Assembly (NCBI GenBank): GCA_013329565.1
Contig: DUJZ01000114.1
Location: 1 to 17,802, forward strand
Direction of reading: 5' to 3'
DNA length: 17,802 bases
DNA from: Methanomassiliicoccales archaeon
GTDB lineage: Archaea > Thermoplasmatota > Thermoplasmata > Methanomassiliicoccales > UBA472
In this document: one piece after another, positions 1 to 9,442 of the stretch
Position numbering within the stretch: position 1 is the first letter of the stretch
Layout: each line of letters begins with the position of its first letter
Position numbers and translations under genes: made by a program
Notes under the pieces: model-generated
What the model was told of the DNA's origin: nothing
What the model saw: the letters and a program-made list of their open reading frames with translations, nothing else
The model's database searches: none

Positions 1-1736
<1,736 letters not shown>

Positions 1737-1744
1737 ACGGGGGC

Positions 1745-1755
1745 AGATATTTCTA
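1745..1755 (+). promoter_or_regulatory. Possible TATA box before the QueG-like gene
   Basis: AGATATTTCTA lies about 25-34 bases upstream of the ATG at 1779, the spacing expected for an archaeal leaderless transcript. No clear Shine-Dalgarno precedes that ATG (the bases before it are a C run), which fits. It may drive 1779 through the vor genes. Confidence 0.4.
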
Positions 1756-1778
1756 TCGTCCAAGCGAATCTACCCCCC

Positions 1779-2582
1779 ATGACCGCGGAGCTGAGGCGGA
1801 AAATAGTCGACGAGTGTCGAAGATGGGGCATCGAGATGGTGGGATTCGCCTCGGCGGACGCCTGGGACGACCCTCCGTTCGAACCCTGGCCCCCTGAGCG
1901 GTTCCGTCCTAAGGCCATATTTCCTGGGTGTCGCACGGTCATCGTCCTGGGACTTCCGGTGACGCTCCCGATCCTGGAAACTTCCCCGTCCATCTGGTAC
2001 CAGGAGCTTTACAAGAACTTGAACGCGCAGTTGGACGAACGCGCCTATCAGCTCTCGGAGCTCCTTAACCGTTTGGGACACGCCTCCGTCTACGTTCCCA
2101 GGGACGGCTATGGCTCGGTGGAGGTGCTGGTCGAAAACCCCTACGCTTTCTTCTCTCACCGCCACGCCGCCTATCTCGCCGGTCTGGGCACTTTCGGTCT
2201 GAACAACATGCTGCTGACCAGGGAGTTCGGACCGAGGGTCCGCTTCGTTTCCGTCTTCACCACTGCCGAAATACCATCCGGCAAGCCTATGGATGGATCG
2301 CTGTGCGTTCGCTGCAAAAAATGCATCAAAGCCTGCCCTGTCGAAGCGATAGGCGATATCGATTACCCGCAGGCTTCCATCGACAAGCGCAAATGTTCTG
2401 GACGCAGCATAGAATTGAAGAAGGGGCACCGTTCGCCCTGTGGTATCTGCATCAAGGTCTGCCCTGTGGGCGAGGACCGCAAGCTGTTCAGGCGCAAGGA
2501 CATGGGACTGTACGACGGGCCGGACAAGGACCCTGAGCTGTTCGAGGCCTGGGAGCACGTGCGGAAGTACGGCAGCACCTAG
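1779..2582 (+). CDS. Epoxyqueuosine reductase-like 4Fe-4S protein
   Basis: This 267-residue protein has an N-terminal domain of the type seen in QueG-related proteins (about 1-165), including the segment [19 protein letters not shown] (129-147). A C-terminal bacterial-type ferredoxin module follows. Cluster ligands are Cys176, Cys179, Cys182 and Cys186 (CxxCxxCxxxCP), and a second set is Cys206, Cys221, Cys224 and Cys228. QueG itself reduces epoxyqueuosine in tRNA using cobalamin; this protein is shorter and lacks the HEAT-repeat C-terminus, so I do not assign that reaction. Archaeal relatives are usually annotated only as 4Fe-4S proteins. It ends 10 bases before vorC, so it is probably in the same transcript and could exchange electrons with ferredoxin linked to VOR. 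That link is inference from position only. Confidence 0.8.
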   Translation: MTAELRRKIVDECRRWGIEMVGFASADAWDDPPFEPWPPERFRPKAIFPGCRTVIVLGLPVTLPILETSPSIWYQELYKNLNAQLDERAYQLSELLNRLGHASVYVPRDGYGSVEVLVENPYAFFSHRHAAYLAGLGTFGLNNMLLTREFGPRVRFVSVFTTAEIPSGKPMDGSLCVRCKKCIKACPVEAIGDIDYPQASIDKRKCSGRSIELKKGHRSPCGICIKVCPVGEDRKLFRRKDMGLYDGPDKDPELFEAWEHVRKYGST

Positions 2583-2592
2583 GCCAGGCATT

Positions 2593-2883
2593 ATGGCGAA
2601 GCAGGTTGAAGTAGTTTTAAGTATCGACCCTCCATCCAGATGGGTGATGAGCACCGAGAAGGGAACGTCCCGTCCCATCGTCGACGAGAACGAATGCAAG
2701 GGTTGCGGCCGATGCGTGGCCGCCTGCCCCAAGAAGGTCCTGCGTCTCTCCGGTCGCATCAATCGCCGCGGATACAATTCCGTTGAGTACGTAGGCGAAG
2801 GATGCACCGGCTGCGCCACCTGCTTCTACAATTGCCCCGAGCCGTACGCCCTCCAGGTGGACGACGGGAGGGATGCCCAATGA
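2593..2883 (+). CDS. vorC: 2-ketoisovalerate:ferredoxin oxidoreductase delta subunit (2x[4Fe-4S] ferredoxin)
   Basis: The product is 96 residues from the ATG at 2593. An upstream in-frame start at 2440 would read through the preceding gene, so it is rejected. It carries two complete cluster motifs: Cys35, Cys38, Cys41 and Cys45-Pro, then Cys71, Cys74, Cys77 and Cys81-Pro. It is the electron-transfer subunit that carries electrons from the catalytic subunits to external ferredoxin. The TGA at 2881-2883 overlaps the vorB ATG at 2880 (ATGA), so the two are translationally coupled. The N-terminal 30 residues before the first cluster are typical of VOR/POR delta chains. Naming as VorC rests mainly on the close VorB match next door. 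Confidence 0.88.
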   Translation: MAKQVEVVLSIDPPSRWVMSTEKGTSRPIVDENECKGCGRCVAACPKKVLRLSGRINRRGYNSVEYVGEGCTGCATCFYNCPEPYALQVDDGRDAQ

Positions 2884-3935
2884 GGAAGTTCATCAAAGGC
2901 AACGAGGCCGTGGCCGTCGGAGCCGTGTACGCCGGTTGCGACACTTATTTCGGATACCCGATCACTCCGGCCAGCGACATCGCCCACGCCGTCGCGGAAT
3001 ACTTTCCCCAGCTGGGACGGGAGCATCTGCAGGCCGAGTGCGAAACGGGTACCATCAACATGATCTTCGGAGCGGCGTCCGCGGGAAAGCTCGCCATGAC
3101 CGCCTCCTCCGGACCGGGGATATCGCTCATGCAAGAGGGATTGTCATATCTAGCCGGGGCGCAGCTGCCGGCGGTCATCGTCAACGTTCAGCGGGTCGGA
3201 CCCGGTCTGGGCAACATCGGCCCCGAGCAGGGTGATTACAATCAGGCGGTGAAGGGCGGCGGGCATGGCAACTATCATAGCATCGTGCTGGCCCCCGCTT
3301 CCGTCCAGGAGATGTGCGACCTTACCATCAAGGCGTTCGAGATGGCCTTCAAGTATCGCAACCCGGCCATCGTTCTGGCAGACGCGGTACTAGGGCAGAT
3401 GATGGAGTTCCTGCAGCTTCCGGACAAGGAATCCGTTCGTCCGGAGACCTCGTCCTGGTCCGTTCAGGGAGACGCCGCGACCCGCGGCAACCTGGTATCG
3501 TCGATCTACCTGGACAACGATCTCCAGGAGCGGCACAACTGGATGCTCCAGGAGAAGTACGCCTCGATGCAGGCTGACGCGCTTTCCGAATCGTACCTTG
3601 CCGAGGATGCCGAGATCGTTCTCACTGGATATGGAACGAGCTCCCGGGTCGCACGCTCCGCGGTGGACGAGCTCAGGTCCCTGGGCGTGAAGGCCGGCCT
3701 GTTCCGGCCGCTCACCCTGTTCCCCTTCCCCGCCAAAGCCCTAAACGAGGCGGCCAAGGCCGGTAAGCTGCTTGTCGTCGAACTGAGCAATGGCCAGTAC
3801 CGGGACGATGTCCTGCTGCACCTGGCTCGCGACCAAAGGTGCGATGTCGAGCTGATCAACCGCATGGGCGGGAACATGATGAAGGTGGAGGACGTGGTCC
3901 TCCGCGCCCGCAAGATCATGGAGGTGAAGGCATGA
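2880..3935 (+). CDS. vorB: 2-ketoisovalerate:ferredoxin oxidoreductase alpha subunit
   Basis: This 351-residue subunit starts at the ATG overlapping the vorC stop; an upstream in-frame ATG at 2802 lies inside vorC and is rejected. It begins with [20 protein letters not shown], then YPITPASD (26-33) and [14 protein letters not shown] (74-87), the pyrimidine-binding domain of 2-oxoacid:ferredoxin oxidoreductases. It also has [11 protein letters not shown] and VKGGGHGNY, followed by the transketolase C-like domain (about 250-345). Length and sequence agree closely with what I recall of Methanothermobacter VorB (about 352 residues). The complex converts branched 2-keto acids, CoA and oxidised ferredoxin to branched acyl-CoA, CO2 and reduced ferredoxin, and can run in reverse. 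A 2-oxoglutarate enzyme (KorA) is the alternative. It overlaps vorA by ATGA. Confidence 0.9.
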   Translation: MRKFIKGNEAVAVGAVYAGCDTYFGYPITPASDIAHAVAEYFPQLGREHLQAECETGTINMIFGAASAGKLAMTASSGPGISLMQEGLSYLAGAQLPAVIVNVQRVGPGLGNIGPEQGDYNQAVKGGGHGNYHSIVLAPASVQEMCDLTIKAFEMAFKYRNPAIVLADAVLGQMMEFLQLPDKESVRPETSSWSVQGDAATRGNLVSSIYLDNDLQERHNWMLQEKYASMQADALSESYLAEDAEIVLTGYGTSSRVARSAVDELRSLGVKAGLFRPLTLFPFPAKALNEAAKAGKLLVVELSNGQYRDDVLLHLARDQRCDVELINRMGGNMMKVEDVVLRARKIMEVKA

Positions 3936-5329
3936 TCAGAAAGGCCAAGGGATTCTATGAGACCTTCGACCGGAAGGAGCCTGGCACCCGCGCCACGCAT
4001 TACTGTCCGGGCTGCGGCCACGGCATCATACACAAGCTGATCGGGGAAGCGATGGCCGAACTGGGCATCCAGGACCGCACCGTTTTCGTATCGCCAGTGG
4101 GTTGCGCGGCCTTCTGCTTCCACTACTTCGACTGCGGGAACGTGGCCGGACCGCATGGACGGGCGTCCGCCGTGGCCACGGGGATCACCAGATCGCTTCC
4201 GGGCAAGGTCGTCATCTCCTACCAGGGCGACGGAGATCTGGGGGCGATAGGCTTCAACAACGCGTTCCAGGCCGCCAACCGCGGCGAGCACTTCGCCTGC
4301 TTCTTCGTGAACAACTCCATCTACGCCATGACCGGCGGACAGATGGCCCCGACGACCATGCTGGGGCAGAAGACCACCACCACTCCCTTCGGCCGCGACC
4401 CTGTGAAGGAGGGTTACCCGCTGAAGGTGTGCGAGATATTGAACCAGCTGGAAGCCCCGGTGTTCATCGAGCGCGTTTCCGTTTCCGATACCAAGCGCAT
4501 CATGCAGGCCAGGAAGGCCGTACGCAAAGCGTTGGAGATCCAGAGGGATGGGAGGGGATACGCCTTCGTGGAGTTCCTGTCCCCATGCCCGACCAACTGG
4601 CGCATGGATGCCGTGGCCTCGGCCCAGTTCGTCAACGAGAAGATGGAGAAGGTGTTCCCGCTCGGTAACTTTAGGGACCGCAGCGCCGAGCCGGCGCCGG
4701 TGGCGAAGGCCATCCCCCGGCTAACGGTAGAGGAACTTTTAGACAGGGGGCACGAGGGCGGCCCAGCTCAAGTGGACCATGAGTTCAGGGAACGCAGGTT
4801 CAAGTTCTCCGGTTTCGGAGGACAGGGAGTGCTCTCATTGGGACTGGTGGTGGCGGAGGCCGCTGGAGCTTCCGGCCGATTCGTCTCCTGGCTTCCCAGC
4901 TACGGCCCGGAGCAGCGTGGAGGCTACGCCTCCTGCTCGGTGGTGGTCAGCGGTAAGGAGGTCGGATCTCCGACCGTCGATTCGCCGGACGTCCTGGTTC
5001 TGATGAGCCAACCTGCCGCGGAGAAGTTCGCCATGACCGTGCCCGACGGAGGCGTGGTGATCTACGAGTCCTCGCTCCCGGAGCCGAAGGTTCGACCGGG
5101 GGTTAGGGTGATGGGCTTCCCCGCCTCGCGCATAGCCGCCGAGGCGGGTACGCCCAAAGCGGCCAACACCGCCCTGCTTGGAGCGTTGACGGCACTGGAA
5201 CTGCACGGCCTGTCCGAGGGGAAGGTGCTTCTGGCGCTCGACGCGAGCTTCGCGGCGAAACCGGCCCTGGTCGAAAGGAACCGCAAGGTGTACCAGGCGG
5301 CCTTCGATTGGGCCAGGAACAACTTATGA
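3932..5329 (+). CDS. vorA: 2-ketoisovalerate:ferredoxin oxidoreductase fused beta-gamma subunit
   Basis: The 465-residue product starts at the ATG overlapping the vorB stop, not at the in-frame ATG at 3839 inside vorB. Residues 1 to about 250 form the thiamine-diphosphate beta subunit: YCPGCGHGI (24-32) with cluster cysteines, SPVGCAAF (54-61), and the ThDP/Mg motif GDGDLGAIG (99-107) continuing to [11 protein letters not shown] (127-137). After a linker, residues about 290-465 form the gamma subunit, with [13 protein letters not shown] (292-304) and [13 protein letters not shown] (323-335). Separate beta and gamma chains are common in POR and KOR. The fused form agrees with what I recall of methanogen VorA (about 477 residues). 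It is the last gene of the vor unit, followed at once by a terminator hairpin. Confidence 0.9.
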   Translation: MIRKAKGFYETFDRKEPGTRATHYCPGCGHGIIHKLIGEAMAELGIQDRTVFVSPVGCAAFCFHYFDCGNVAGPHGRASAVATGITRSLPGKVVISYQGDGDLGAIGFNNAFQAANRGEHFACFFVNNSIYAMTGGQMAPTTMLGQKTTTTPFGRDPVKEGYPLKVCEILNQLEAPVFIERVSVSDTKRIMQARKAVRKALEIQRDGRGYAFVEFLSPCPTNWRMDAVASAQFVNEKMEKVFPLGNFRDRSAEPAPVAKAIPRLTVEELLDRGHEGGPAQVDHEFRERRFKFSGFGGQGVLSLGLVVAEAAGASGRFVSWLPSYGPEQRGGYASCSVVVSGKEVGSPTVDSPDVLVLMSQPAAEKFAMTVPDGGVVIYESSLPEPKVRPGVRVMGFPASRIAAEAGTPKAANTALLGALTALELHGLSEGKVLLALDASFAAKPALVERNRKVYQAAFDWARNNL

Positions 5330-5357
5330 GAGTGCTTCGGCGCTCTGCTCATTTTTT
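5329..5357 (+). terminator. Hairpin terminator with UUCG tetraloop after vorA
   Basis: The arms 5329-5335 (AGAGTGC) and 5340-5346 (GCGCTCT) pair over seven base pairs with one G-U, closing a TTCG loop (5336-5339). A run of six T at 5352-5357 follows. The stem begins at the last base of the vorA stop codon. It separates the vor unit from the regulator gene downstream. Confidence 0.7.
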
Positions 5358-5368
5358 CTCGTTCCATT

Positions 5369-5380
5369 GGTCATATGACC
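5369..5380. promoter_or_regulatory. Perfect 12-bp palindrome GGTCATATGACC, candidate operator
   Basis: GGTCAT/ATGACC is a perfect dyad just upstream of an AT-rich promoter-like stretch (5383-5402) for the XRE-cupin gene. A helix-turn-helix dimer commonly binds such a site. Function is inferred from position. Confidence 0.4.
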
Positions 5381-5382
5381 GC

Positions 5383-5402
5383 GTTAAGTAAGATTCTTAA
5401 AC
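5383..5402 (+). promoter_or_regulatory. Possible promoter (TATA region) of the XRE-cupin gene
   Basis: The only AT-rich stretch in the 140-base gap that is free of the terminator holds GTTAAGTAAG and ATTCTTAAAC. Either could be the TATA box, which would give a leader of about 40-60 nt carrying the GGAGG-type ribosome binding site at 5457-5461. Confidence 0.35.
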
Positions 5403-5415
5403 GTTCGGCCGTTTA
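5398..5415. promoter_or_regulatory. Inverted repeat TAAACG-N6-CGTTTA, candidate operator
   Basis: Two perfect 6-base arms (5398-5403 and 5410-5415) are separated by TTCGGC. The site overlaps or immediately follows the probable TATA region and lies 55 bases before the regulator's start, a typical place for an archaeal repressor site. Autoregulation is inference. Confidence 0.4.
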
Positions 5416-5469
5416 GGTAACGGCATTACGGACCTGGGCATGACGCCTGGCTGACCGGAGGATGACCGT

Positions 5470-6033
5470 TTGACCACTCCTGACAAACTTGGTACACGAA
5501 TACGCACCTATCGCGAGCGATTGAACATGAGCGTCGAGGACCTGGCCAAGAATGCCGGCGTAGAGGCCAGCCTGGTGCGAAAGGCGGAGGAGGGAGAGGT
5601 CTATCCTCCGCTGGGCGTGCTGGTCAAACTTTCCCGGGCTCTCGGACAAAGGCTCGGCACATTCATGGACGACCAGGTCCGTCCGGACCCGGTCATCACC
5701 CGTTTCAAGGATCGATCGGAAGAGACCGCCGCCCACAAGGAAGGTGCTGTCGGCAAGTACCACTATTATCCTTTGGCCAAGGGCAAGACCGATCGCCACA
5801 TGGAGCCGCTGTACATCGTCGTCCAGCCGTGCGACGACCGCTCCACCTCCTCGCACGAAGGGGAGGAGTTCGTCATCGTTGTCAAGGGAGAGGTTGAGCT
5901 GGTCTACGGCAAGGAGAGATTTTACATGCAGGAGGGCGACTCCATGCACTACAACTCCGTGGTCCCGCACCACCTGGGCGCGGCGAACGGATATGCGGCG
6001 GAGATATTCGCCGTCATCTATACCCCGATCTGA
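5470..6033 (+). CDS. XRE-family regulator with C-terminal cupin domain
   Basis: The 187-residue product starts at TTG 5470, supported by GGAGG at 5457-5461. The ATG at 5462 is out of frame and gives only four codons including the stop. Residues about 7-66 form a helix-turn-helix of the Cro/C1 type (LGTRIRTYRERLNMSVEDLA, then ASLVRKAEEGEVYPPLGVLV). Residues about 95-187 form a cupin barrel with candidate metal ligands His129 and Glu133 in SHEGEEFVIVVKGEVEL and His167 in PHH. XRE-cupin proteins typically sense a small ligand in the barrel and repress nearby genes. It lies nine bases before an acyl-CoA synthetase gene and probably controls it, with the ligand perhaps a short acid or its CoA ester. 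Two palindromes lie in its upstream region. Confidence 0.9.
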   Translation: MTTPDKLGTRIRTYRERLNMSVEDLAKNAGVEASLVRKAEEGEVYPPLGVLVKLSRALGQRLGTFMDDQVRPDPVITRFKDRSEETAAHKEGAVGKYHYYPLAKGKTDRHMEPLYIVVQPCDDRSTSSHEGEEFVIVVKGEVELVYGKERFYMQEGDSMHYNSVVPHHLGAANGYAAEIFAVIYTPI

Positions 6034-6042
6034 GGTGAGCCG

Positions 6043-7695
6043 ATGCCGAGGGAGAACATCACGAGGGAGGCCACCATCGGCCAGCTTCTGGACGAGATCG
6101 TGGAGAAGATACCTGACCAGGATGCCGTAGTGTACGCGGACCGCGATTACCGCCAGACGTGGAGCGAGTTCCGGGAGACGGTCGACAAGGCGGCCAAGGG
6201 TCTCATGGCGCTAGGCGTCAAGAAGGGCGACAAGGTGGCGGTGTGGGCGACGAACGTGCCGCACTGGGTGACCTTGCAGTTCGCCACCGCTCGCATCGGG
6301 GCGATCCTCCTCACCATCAACATCAACTACCGCTCGGCGGAGATCGATTATCTGCTGAGACAGTCGGACTGCGAGAACATCTTCGTCATGGACGGCTACC
6401 GCGACACGGACTACGTGAACACGCTGTACGAGCTCATACCAGAGCTCAAGGTGCAGCCTCGCGACCGGTTATGTTCGGAAAGATACCCGCACCTGCGCCG
6501 GGTGCTGTTCCTGGGACCGGAGAAGCATCGCGGGATGTACTCCTGGAATGAACTGTCGGCAATGAGCGTGGCCGTCGGGGACGACGAGTACCGCCAGAGG
6601 CAGGGCGAGCTATCCACTTACGACGTGGTCAATATGCAGTACACCTCCGGCACCACCGGCTTCCCCAAGGGGGTCATGCTCACCCATTTCAATCTGACGA
6701 ACAACGGTTACTGGGTTGGGGTTAACGAGAACTTGGGGACCGCCGACCGGGTGTGCATCCCAGTTCCGCTCTTCCACTGCTTCGGCTGCGTGCTCGCCGT
6801 CATGGCCTGCCTGAACCACGGGGCGACCATGGTCATACTGGAACGGTACGACCCGATCAACGTGATGATGTCGATAGAGAAGGAAAGATGCACGGCCTTG
6901 TACGGTGTGCCGACCATGTTCATCGGCATCCTGGACCACAAGCTGTTCGACAAGTTCGATTTCTCGACGCTGCGCACGGGGATCATGGCCGGCTCCCCTT
7001 GCCCGGTGAAGACCATGGAGGAGTGCGTGGACCGCATGAACATGAGGGAGGTCACCATCGTGTTCGGCCTCACCGAGAGCAGCCCGGCCATGACCCAGAG
7101 CCGATACGACGAGAAGAGCCTGGAGAAGAAGTGCTCCACGGTCGGAAAGGCCTTCCCGGGTATCGAGGTGGCGATCATCGATCCGGAAACGGGGGAGCAC
7201 CTGGGTCCCGGCAAGCATGGCGAACTGTGCTGCCGCGGCCACAACGTGATGAAAGGTTACTACAAGATGCCCGAGGAGACCGCCAAGGCCATTGACGAAG
7301 AGGGATGGCTGCACTCCGGTGACATCGGGATGATGGACGAGGACGGTTACTACGCCGTCACCGGGCGCCTGAAGGACATGATCATCCGCGGCGGGGAGAA
7401 CATCTACCCCAAGGAGGTGGAGGACTTCATCCACCACATCGACGGCGTGGCTGACGTCCAGGTGGTCGGCGTTCCGTCCGTCAGGTATGGGGAGCTGCCG
7501 GCGGCCTTCGTCATCCTGCGGCCGGGCGTCAAACTGACGGCCGAGGACATCGTGGACCACTGCCGCGGGAAGATAGCTTTCTACAAGATCCCCAAGTTCG
7601 TTCACTTCCTGGACGAATACCCCATGACCGCCAGCGGAAAGATCATGAAGATGAAGCTGAGGGAGCTGTCCGTCCAGCTTTGGCCGGACGCCTGA
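6043..7695 (+). CDS. Acyl-CoA synthetase (AMP-forming)
   Basis: This 550-residue protein is a full-length member of the acyl-CoA ligase class of adenylate-forming enzymes. The phosphate-binding loop is YTSGTTGFPKG (200-210); FGLTESSP lies at 341-348, HSGDIG at 424-429, the hinge GRLKDMIIRGGENIYPKEVE at 441-460, and the catalytic Lys533 in ASGKIMK. It activates a carboxylic acid with ATP to an acyl-AMP and then to acyl-CoA, releasing AMP and pyrophosphate. Sequence alone does not fix chain length; the overall look is that of medium-chain or general fatty acid ligases. Translation probably starts from the GAGGTGA motif at the end of the regulator gene. The position beside vor genes suggests branched short-chain substrates such as isobutyrate, an inference. 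Confidence 0.92.
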   Translation: MPRENITREATIGQLLDEIVEKIPDQDAVVYADRDYRQTWSEFRETVDKAAKGLMALGVKKGDKVAVWATNVPHWVTLQFATARIGAILLTININYRSAEIDYLLRQSDCENIFVMDGYRDTDYVNTLYELIPELKVQPRDRLCSERYPHLRRVLFLGPEKHRGMYSWNELSAMSVAVGDDEYRQRQGELSTYDVVNMQYTSGTTGFPKGVMLTHFNLTNNGYWVGVNENLGTADRVCIPVPLFHCFGCVLAVMACLNHGATMVILERYDPINVMMSIEKERCTALYGVPTMFIGILDHKLFDKFDFSTLRTGIMAGSPCPVKTMEECVDRMNMREVTIVFGLTESSPAMTQSRYDEKSLEKKCSTVGKAFPGIEVAIIDPETGEHLGPGKHGELCCRGHNVMKGYYKMPEETAKAIDEEGWLHSGDIGMMDEDGYYAVTGRLKDMIIRGGENIYPKEVEDFIHHIDGVADVQVVGVPSVRYGELPAAFVILRPGVKLTAEDIVDHCRGKIAFYKIPKFVHFLDEYPMTASGKIMKMKLRELSVQLWPDA

Positions 7696-7703
7696 CCCCA
7701 AAC

Positions 7704-7713
7704 CTTAATCTAT
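7704..7713 (+). promoter_or_regulatory. Weak TATA-like sequence before the 58-residue protein gene
   Basis: CTTAATCTAT lies in the 54-base gap after the acyl-CoA synthetase gene, about 36-46 bases before the ATG at 7750. A clear AGGTGATC ribosome binding site lies at 7739-7746, so a short leader is likely. Confidence 0.25.
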
Positions 7714-7749
7714 CCTGGGCTGTCATAGTTCCGTCCACAGGTGATCTCG

Positions 7750-7926
7750 ATGCCCGAAAAGGACGTAACGGTGGTTCTCAACGAGAAAGGCCAGGAACTG
7801 AAGAAGCTGTTCAAGGACTACAATGCCAACATCGAGCAGTGGAAGTTCTCAGTGGAGGAGACCAAGGAAGGGGTGCGCGTGGAGTTCGCGGCCAAGGCCC
7901 TCTTCAAGAAGAAGGAGCCCGCCTAG
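7750..7926 (+). CDS. Small uncharacterised protein, paralogue of the 65-residue protein at 9443-9640
   Basis: The 58-residue product starts at ATG 7750, four bases after AGGTGA; a GTG at 7741 in frame would add only three residues and overlaps that binding site. No cysteine and no membrane segment is seen. It reads as an N-terminal strand (VTVVLNEK), a charged helix (about 11-25), then alternating strand-like residues around WKFSVEETKEG and a basic KKK near the end. The second half aligns with the product of 9443-9640: WKxSxEE, Gly, Arg and the terminal Lys pair are shared. It converges on the kinase gene, with stop codons overlapping in CTAG at 7923-7926. I do not recognise a named family. 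The length and WKxSxEE core suggest a small alpha/beta domain. Confidence 0.75.
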   Translation: MPEKDVTVVLNEKGQELKKLFKDYNANIEQWKFSVEETKEGVRVEFAAKALFKKKEPA

Positions 7927-8738
7927 GACAGCAGTTCCTTCAGCCTTTTCATCTTTTCCGGCGTCATCTGGAAATCCGGCCGGCGATCTATCAGTTCGAG
8001 ATAGCTTGCCGACCGTTTCATGTCCCGAACCCCGTAATGCCCTTTGGCCAGCTTGACCAGTTCTTCCGGGGTGGCCAGGTCCAGGAACGAGGCCAGCGCA
8101 CAGGCCAGATCGTACGAGAGCTTTTCCTTGTCCGGAGCGTCCTTCAGGAAGTTGCCCACGTCCATTATGTAGACCTGGTCGGCGAAAAGGAAGTTCTCCG
8201 GCTTGATGTCCCCGTGGTAGATCCCGTTCTTGTGCATCAGGCGAAGGTGCTCGAACGCCTTGTCCAGCTGCGCCTCGCTGACCTTTTTATTGGCTGAGGA
8301 GGCCGCCTCCAGGAACTCGGCCACGAAGAGCCACATCCCTCCGGGCAGGGCGAACGTGCCCAGCGGCTTGGCGGTAGGTATGCCTAGATGATACACCTGG
8401 CTCATGGTCTCGAACTGGTGCAACGCCAGGTCCTTCGCGGAACGGTTGAAGTTGAAAAGTGGCGGCCGCCCCTCCATCTGCAGGTAGACGTTCTTGAAGA
8501 ACTGGATGGTCTTCTCGGTCATGATGTCGCTGCCACCAAGTATCTTGGCGAAGTAGCGCGCCGGTGCGCCGGTGCGGTCCACCCCATCGATCCTGATCGG
8601 AATGGACAGGCGGGAACCTTCGGAACCAAGCGGCGTTACCTTCACCTGCCGCAGCTTGAACGATTCGACCATGATGAGGTGGATGGAACGCAGCACCTCG
8701 CGGAAATGCTCCTTCTGATCGTCCCGCACCGCGTTCAC
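7923..8738 (-). CDS. Atypical protein kinase-like protein (RIO/Bud32-like catalytic loop)
   Basis: The 271-residue product uses a GTG start at 8738 with GGAGGT upstream, overlapping the previous stop as GTGA. An N-lobe candidate Lys65 lies in YFAKIL and a possible helix-C Glu110 in HQFETM. The catalytic loop HGDIKPENFL (175-184) is complete, with Asp177, Lys179 and Asn182. The metal-binding motif reads MDVG (192-195) in place of DFG; Asp193 is kept. A glycine-rich loop is not obvious. These traits fit small atypical kinases of the RIO, Bud32 or sugar-kinase-like group rather than eukaryotic-type kinases. Substrate is unknown; it may phosphorylate a protein, a small molecule, or its operon partners. 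It is the last gene of a three-gene minus-strand unit. Confidence 0.8.
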   Translation of the reverse strand: MNAVRDDQKEHFREVLRSIHLIMVESFKLRQVKVTPLGSEGSRLSIPIRIDGVDRTGAPARYFAKILGGSDIMTEKTIQFFKNVYLQMEGRPPLFNFNRSAKDLALHQFETMSQVYHLGIPTAKPLGTFALPGGMWLFVAEFLEAASSANKKVSEAQLDKAFEHLRLMHKNGIYHGDIKPENFLFADQVYIMDVGNFLKDAPDKEKLSYDLACALASFLDLATPEELVKLAKGHYGVRDMKRSASYLELIDRRPDFQMTPEKMKRLKELLS

Positions 8739-9433
8739 CCTTTGACCTCCCCGGACCCCTTCTCCCTGGCGCTCTCCTCGGCGACCGCCTTTCGGGCGGC
8801 CACCCTTTCCTTGACGGCCTTCTTGGACTTCGAGCGGAGGTCCAGGAAAAACTTCAGCGCCTGCAGCCTGTGCACCTTGAGCCCCTTGTCCACTCCGCGG
8901 CCGAATTCCATTATTGGCGTTCCCTGATGAGAGTAGACCACCCTCCAGACGACGAGATCGGGAACGTTGAAGAAGATGTCGTTGGTGTTGACGTTGATGT
9001 CCTTGCCTTTGACGGCCACGTCCAGGTCCACCACGCCAGGACGTTTGATCGGTATGTTCACCCCGTAGCCGAAGACGGCACGGAAAAGAGCGTAGGTTAT
9101 CACCTCCACCGTTCCCATGTCCAGCTTGCGGTTCAGCATCGCGTCCTTGGGTGAGCGCCCCGTGCGTTCGATAGGACCCGTGGGGAAGTAAGCGTTGAGG
9201 CCGTCCTCGTCCAGATAGGGGGCGCCATCCTTGTGGTACTCGCCCTGGAACTTGGCTGGACCCTTTTCACCCCAGGACCTCTCAAAGCCCTGTAGGTCCT
9301 GGTCCACGTCCAGTATCTCCGTGTCGATGCCGTTCTTGTGGAACTCGCTTATGATCTCGCGGCAGTCGGGGTCCTTCCAGTCCGCCGCGCACATCAGCAC
9401 CCTCTCGCGAGGCGCCTCTTCATCCTCTGGCAT
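8735..9433 (-). CDS. Uncharacterised protein, possible thioredoxin-like N-terminus
   Basis: I chose the ATG at 9433 (232 residues), preceded by AGGTG that overlaps the upstream stop; a GTG at 9442 would add three residues. Residues 11-46 read as strand-helix-strand: RVLMCAADWKDPDCREII, then GIDTEILDVDQD. This resembles the start of glutaredoxin or thioredoxin folds with WKDPDC in place of WCxxC, so only one cysteine of the usual pair remains. Residues about 108-185 are hydrophobic and beta-rich with VVDLDVAVKGKDINVNTNDI. The last 40 residues are a highly charged Lys/Arg/Glu/Ala helix. I recognise no family. It overlaps the kinase gene by four bases, so the two are probably made together and may interact. 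Confidence 0.75.
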   Translation of the reverse strand: MPEDEEAPRERVLMCAADWKDPDCREIISEFHKNGIDTEILDVDQDLQGFERSWGEKGPAKFQGEYHKDGAPYLDEDGLNAYFPTGPIERTGRSPKDAMLNRKLDMGTVEVITYALFRAVFGYGVNIPIKRPGVVDLDVAVKGKDINVNTNDIFFNVPDLVVWRVVYSHQGTPIMEFGRGVDKGLKVHRLQALKFFLDLRSKSKKAVKERVAARKAVAEESAREKGSGEVKG

Positions 9434-9442
9434 TTTCAACAC

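Noticed and set aside
1770-2819. Open frame of 349 codons on minus across the QueG-like gene and vorC
   Set aside because: It spans two conserved iron-sulfur genes and their junction and has no motif.
6610-7701. Open frame of 363 codons on minus antisense to the acyl-CoA synthetase
   Set aside because: The opposite frame contains all acyl-CoA synthetase motifs; the antisense product is low-complexity Val/His/Asp.
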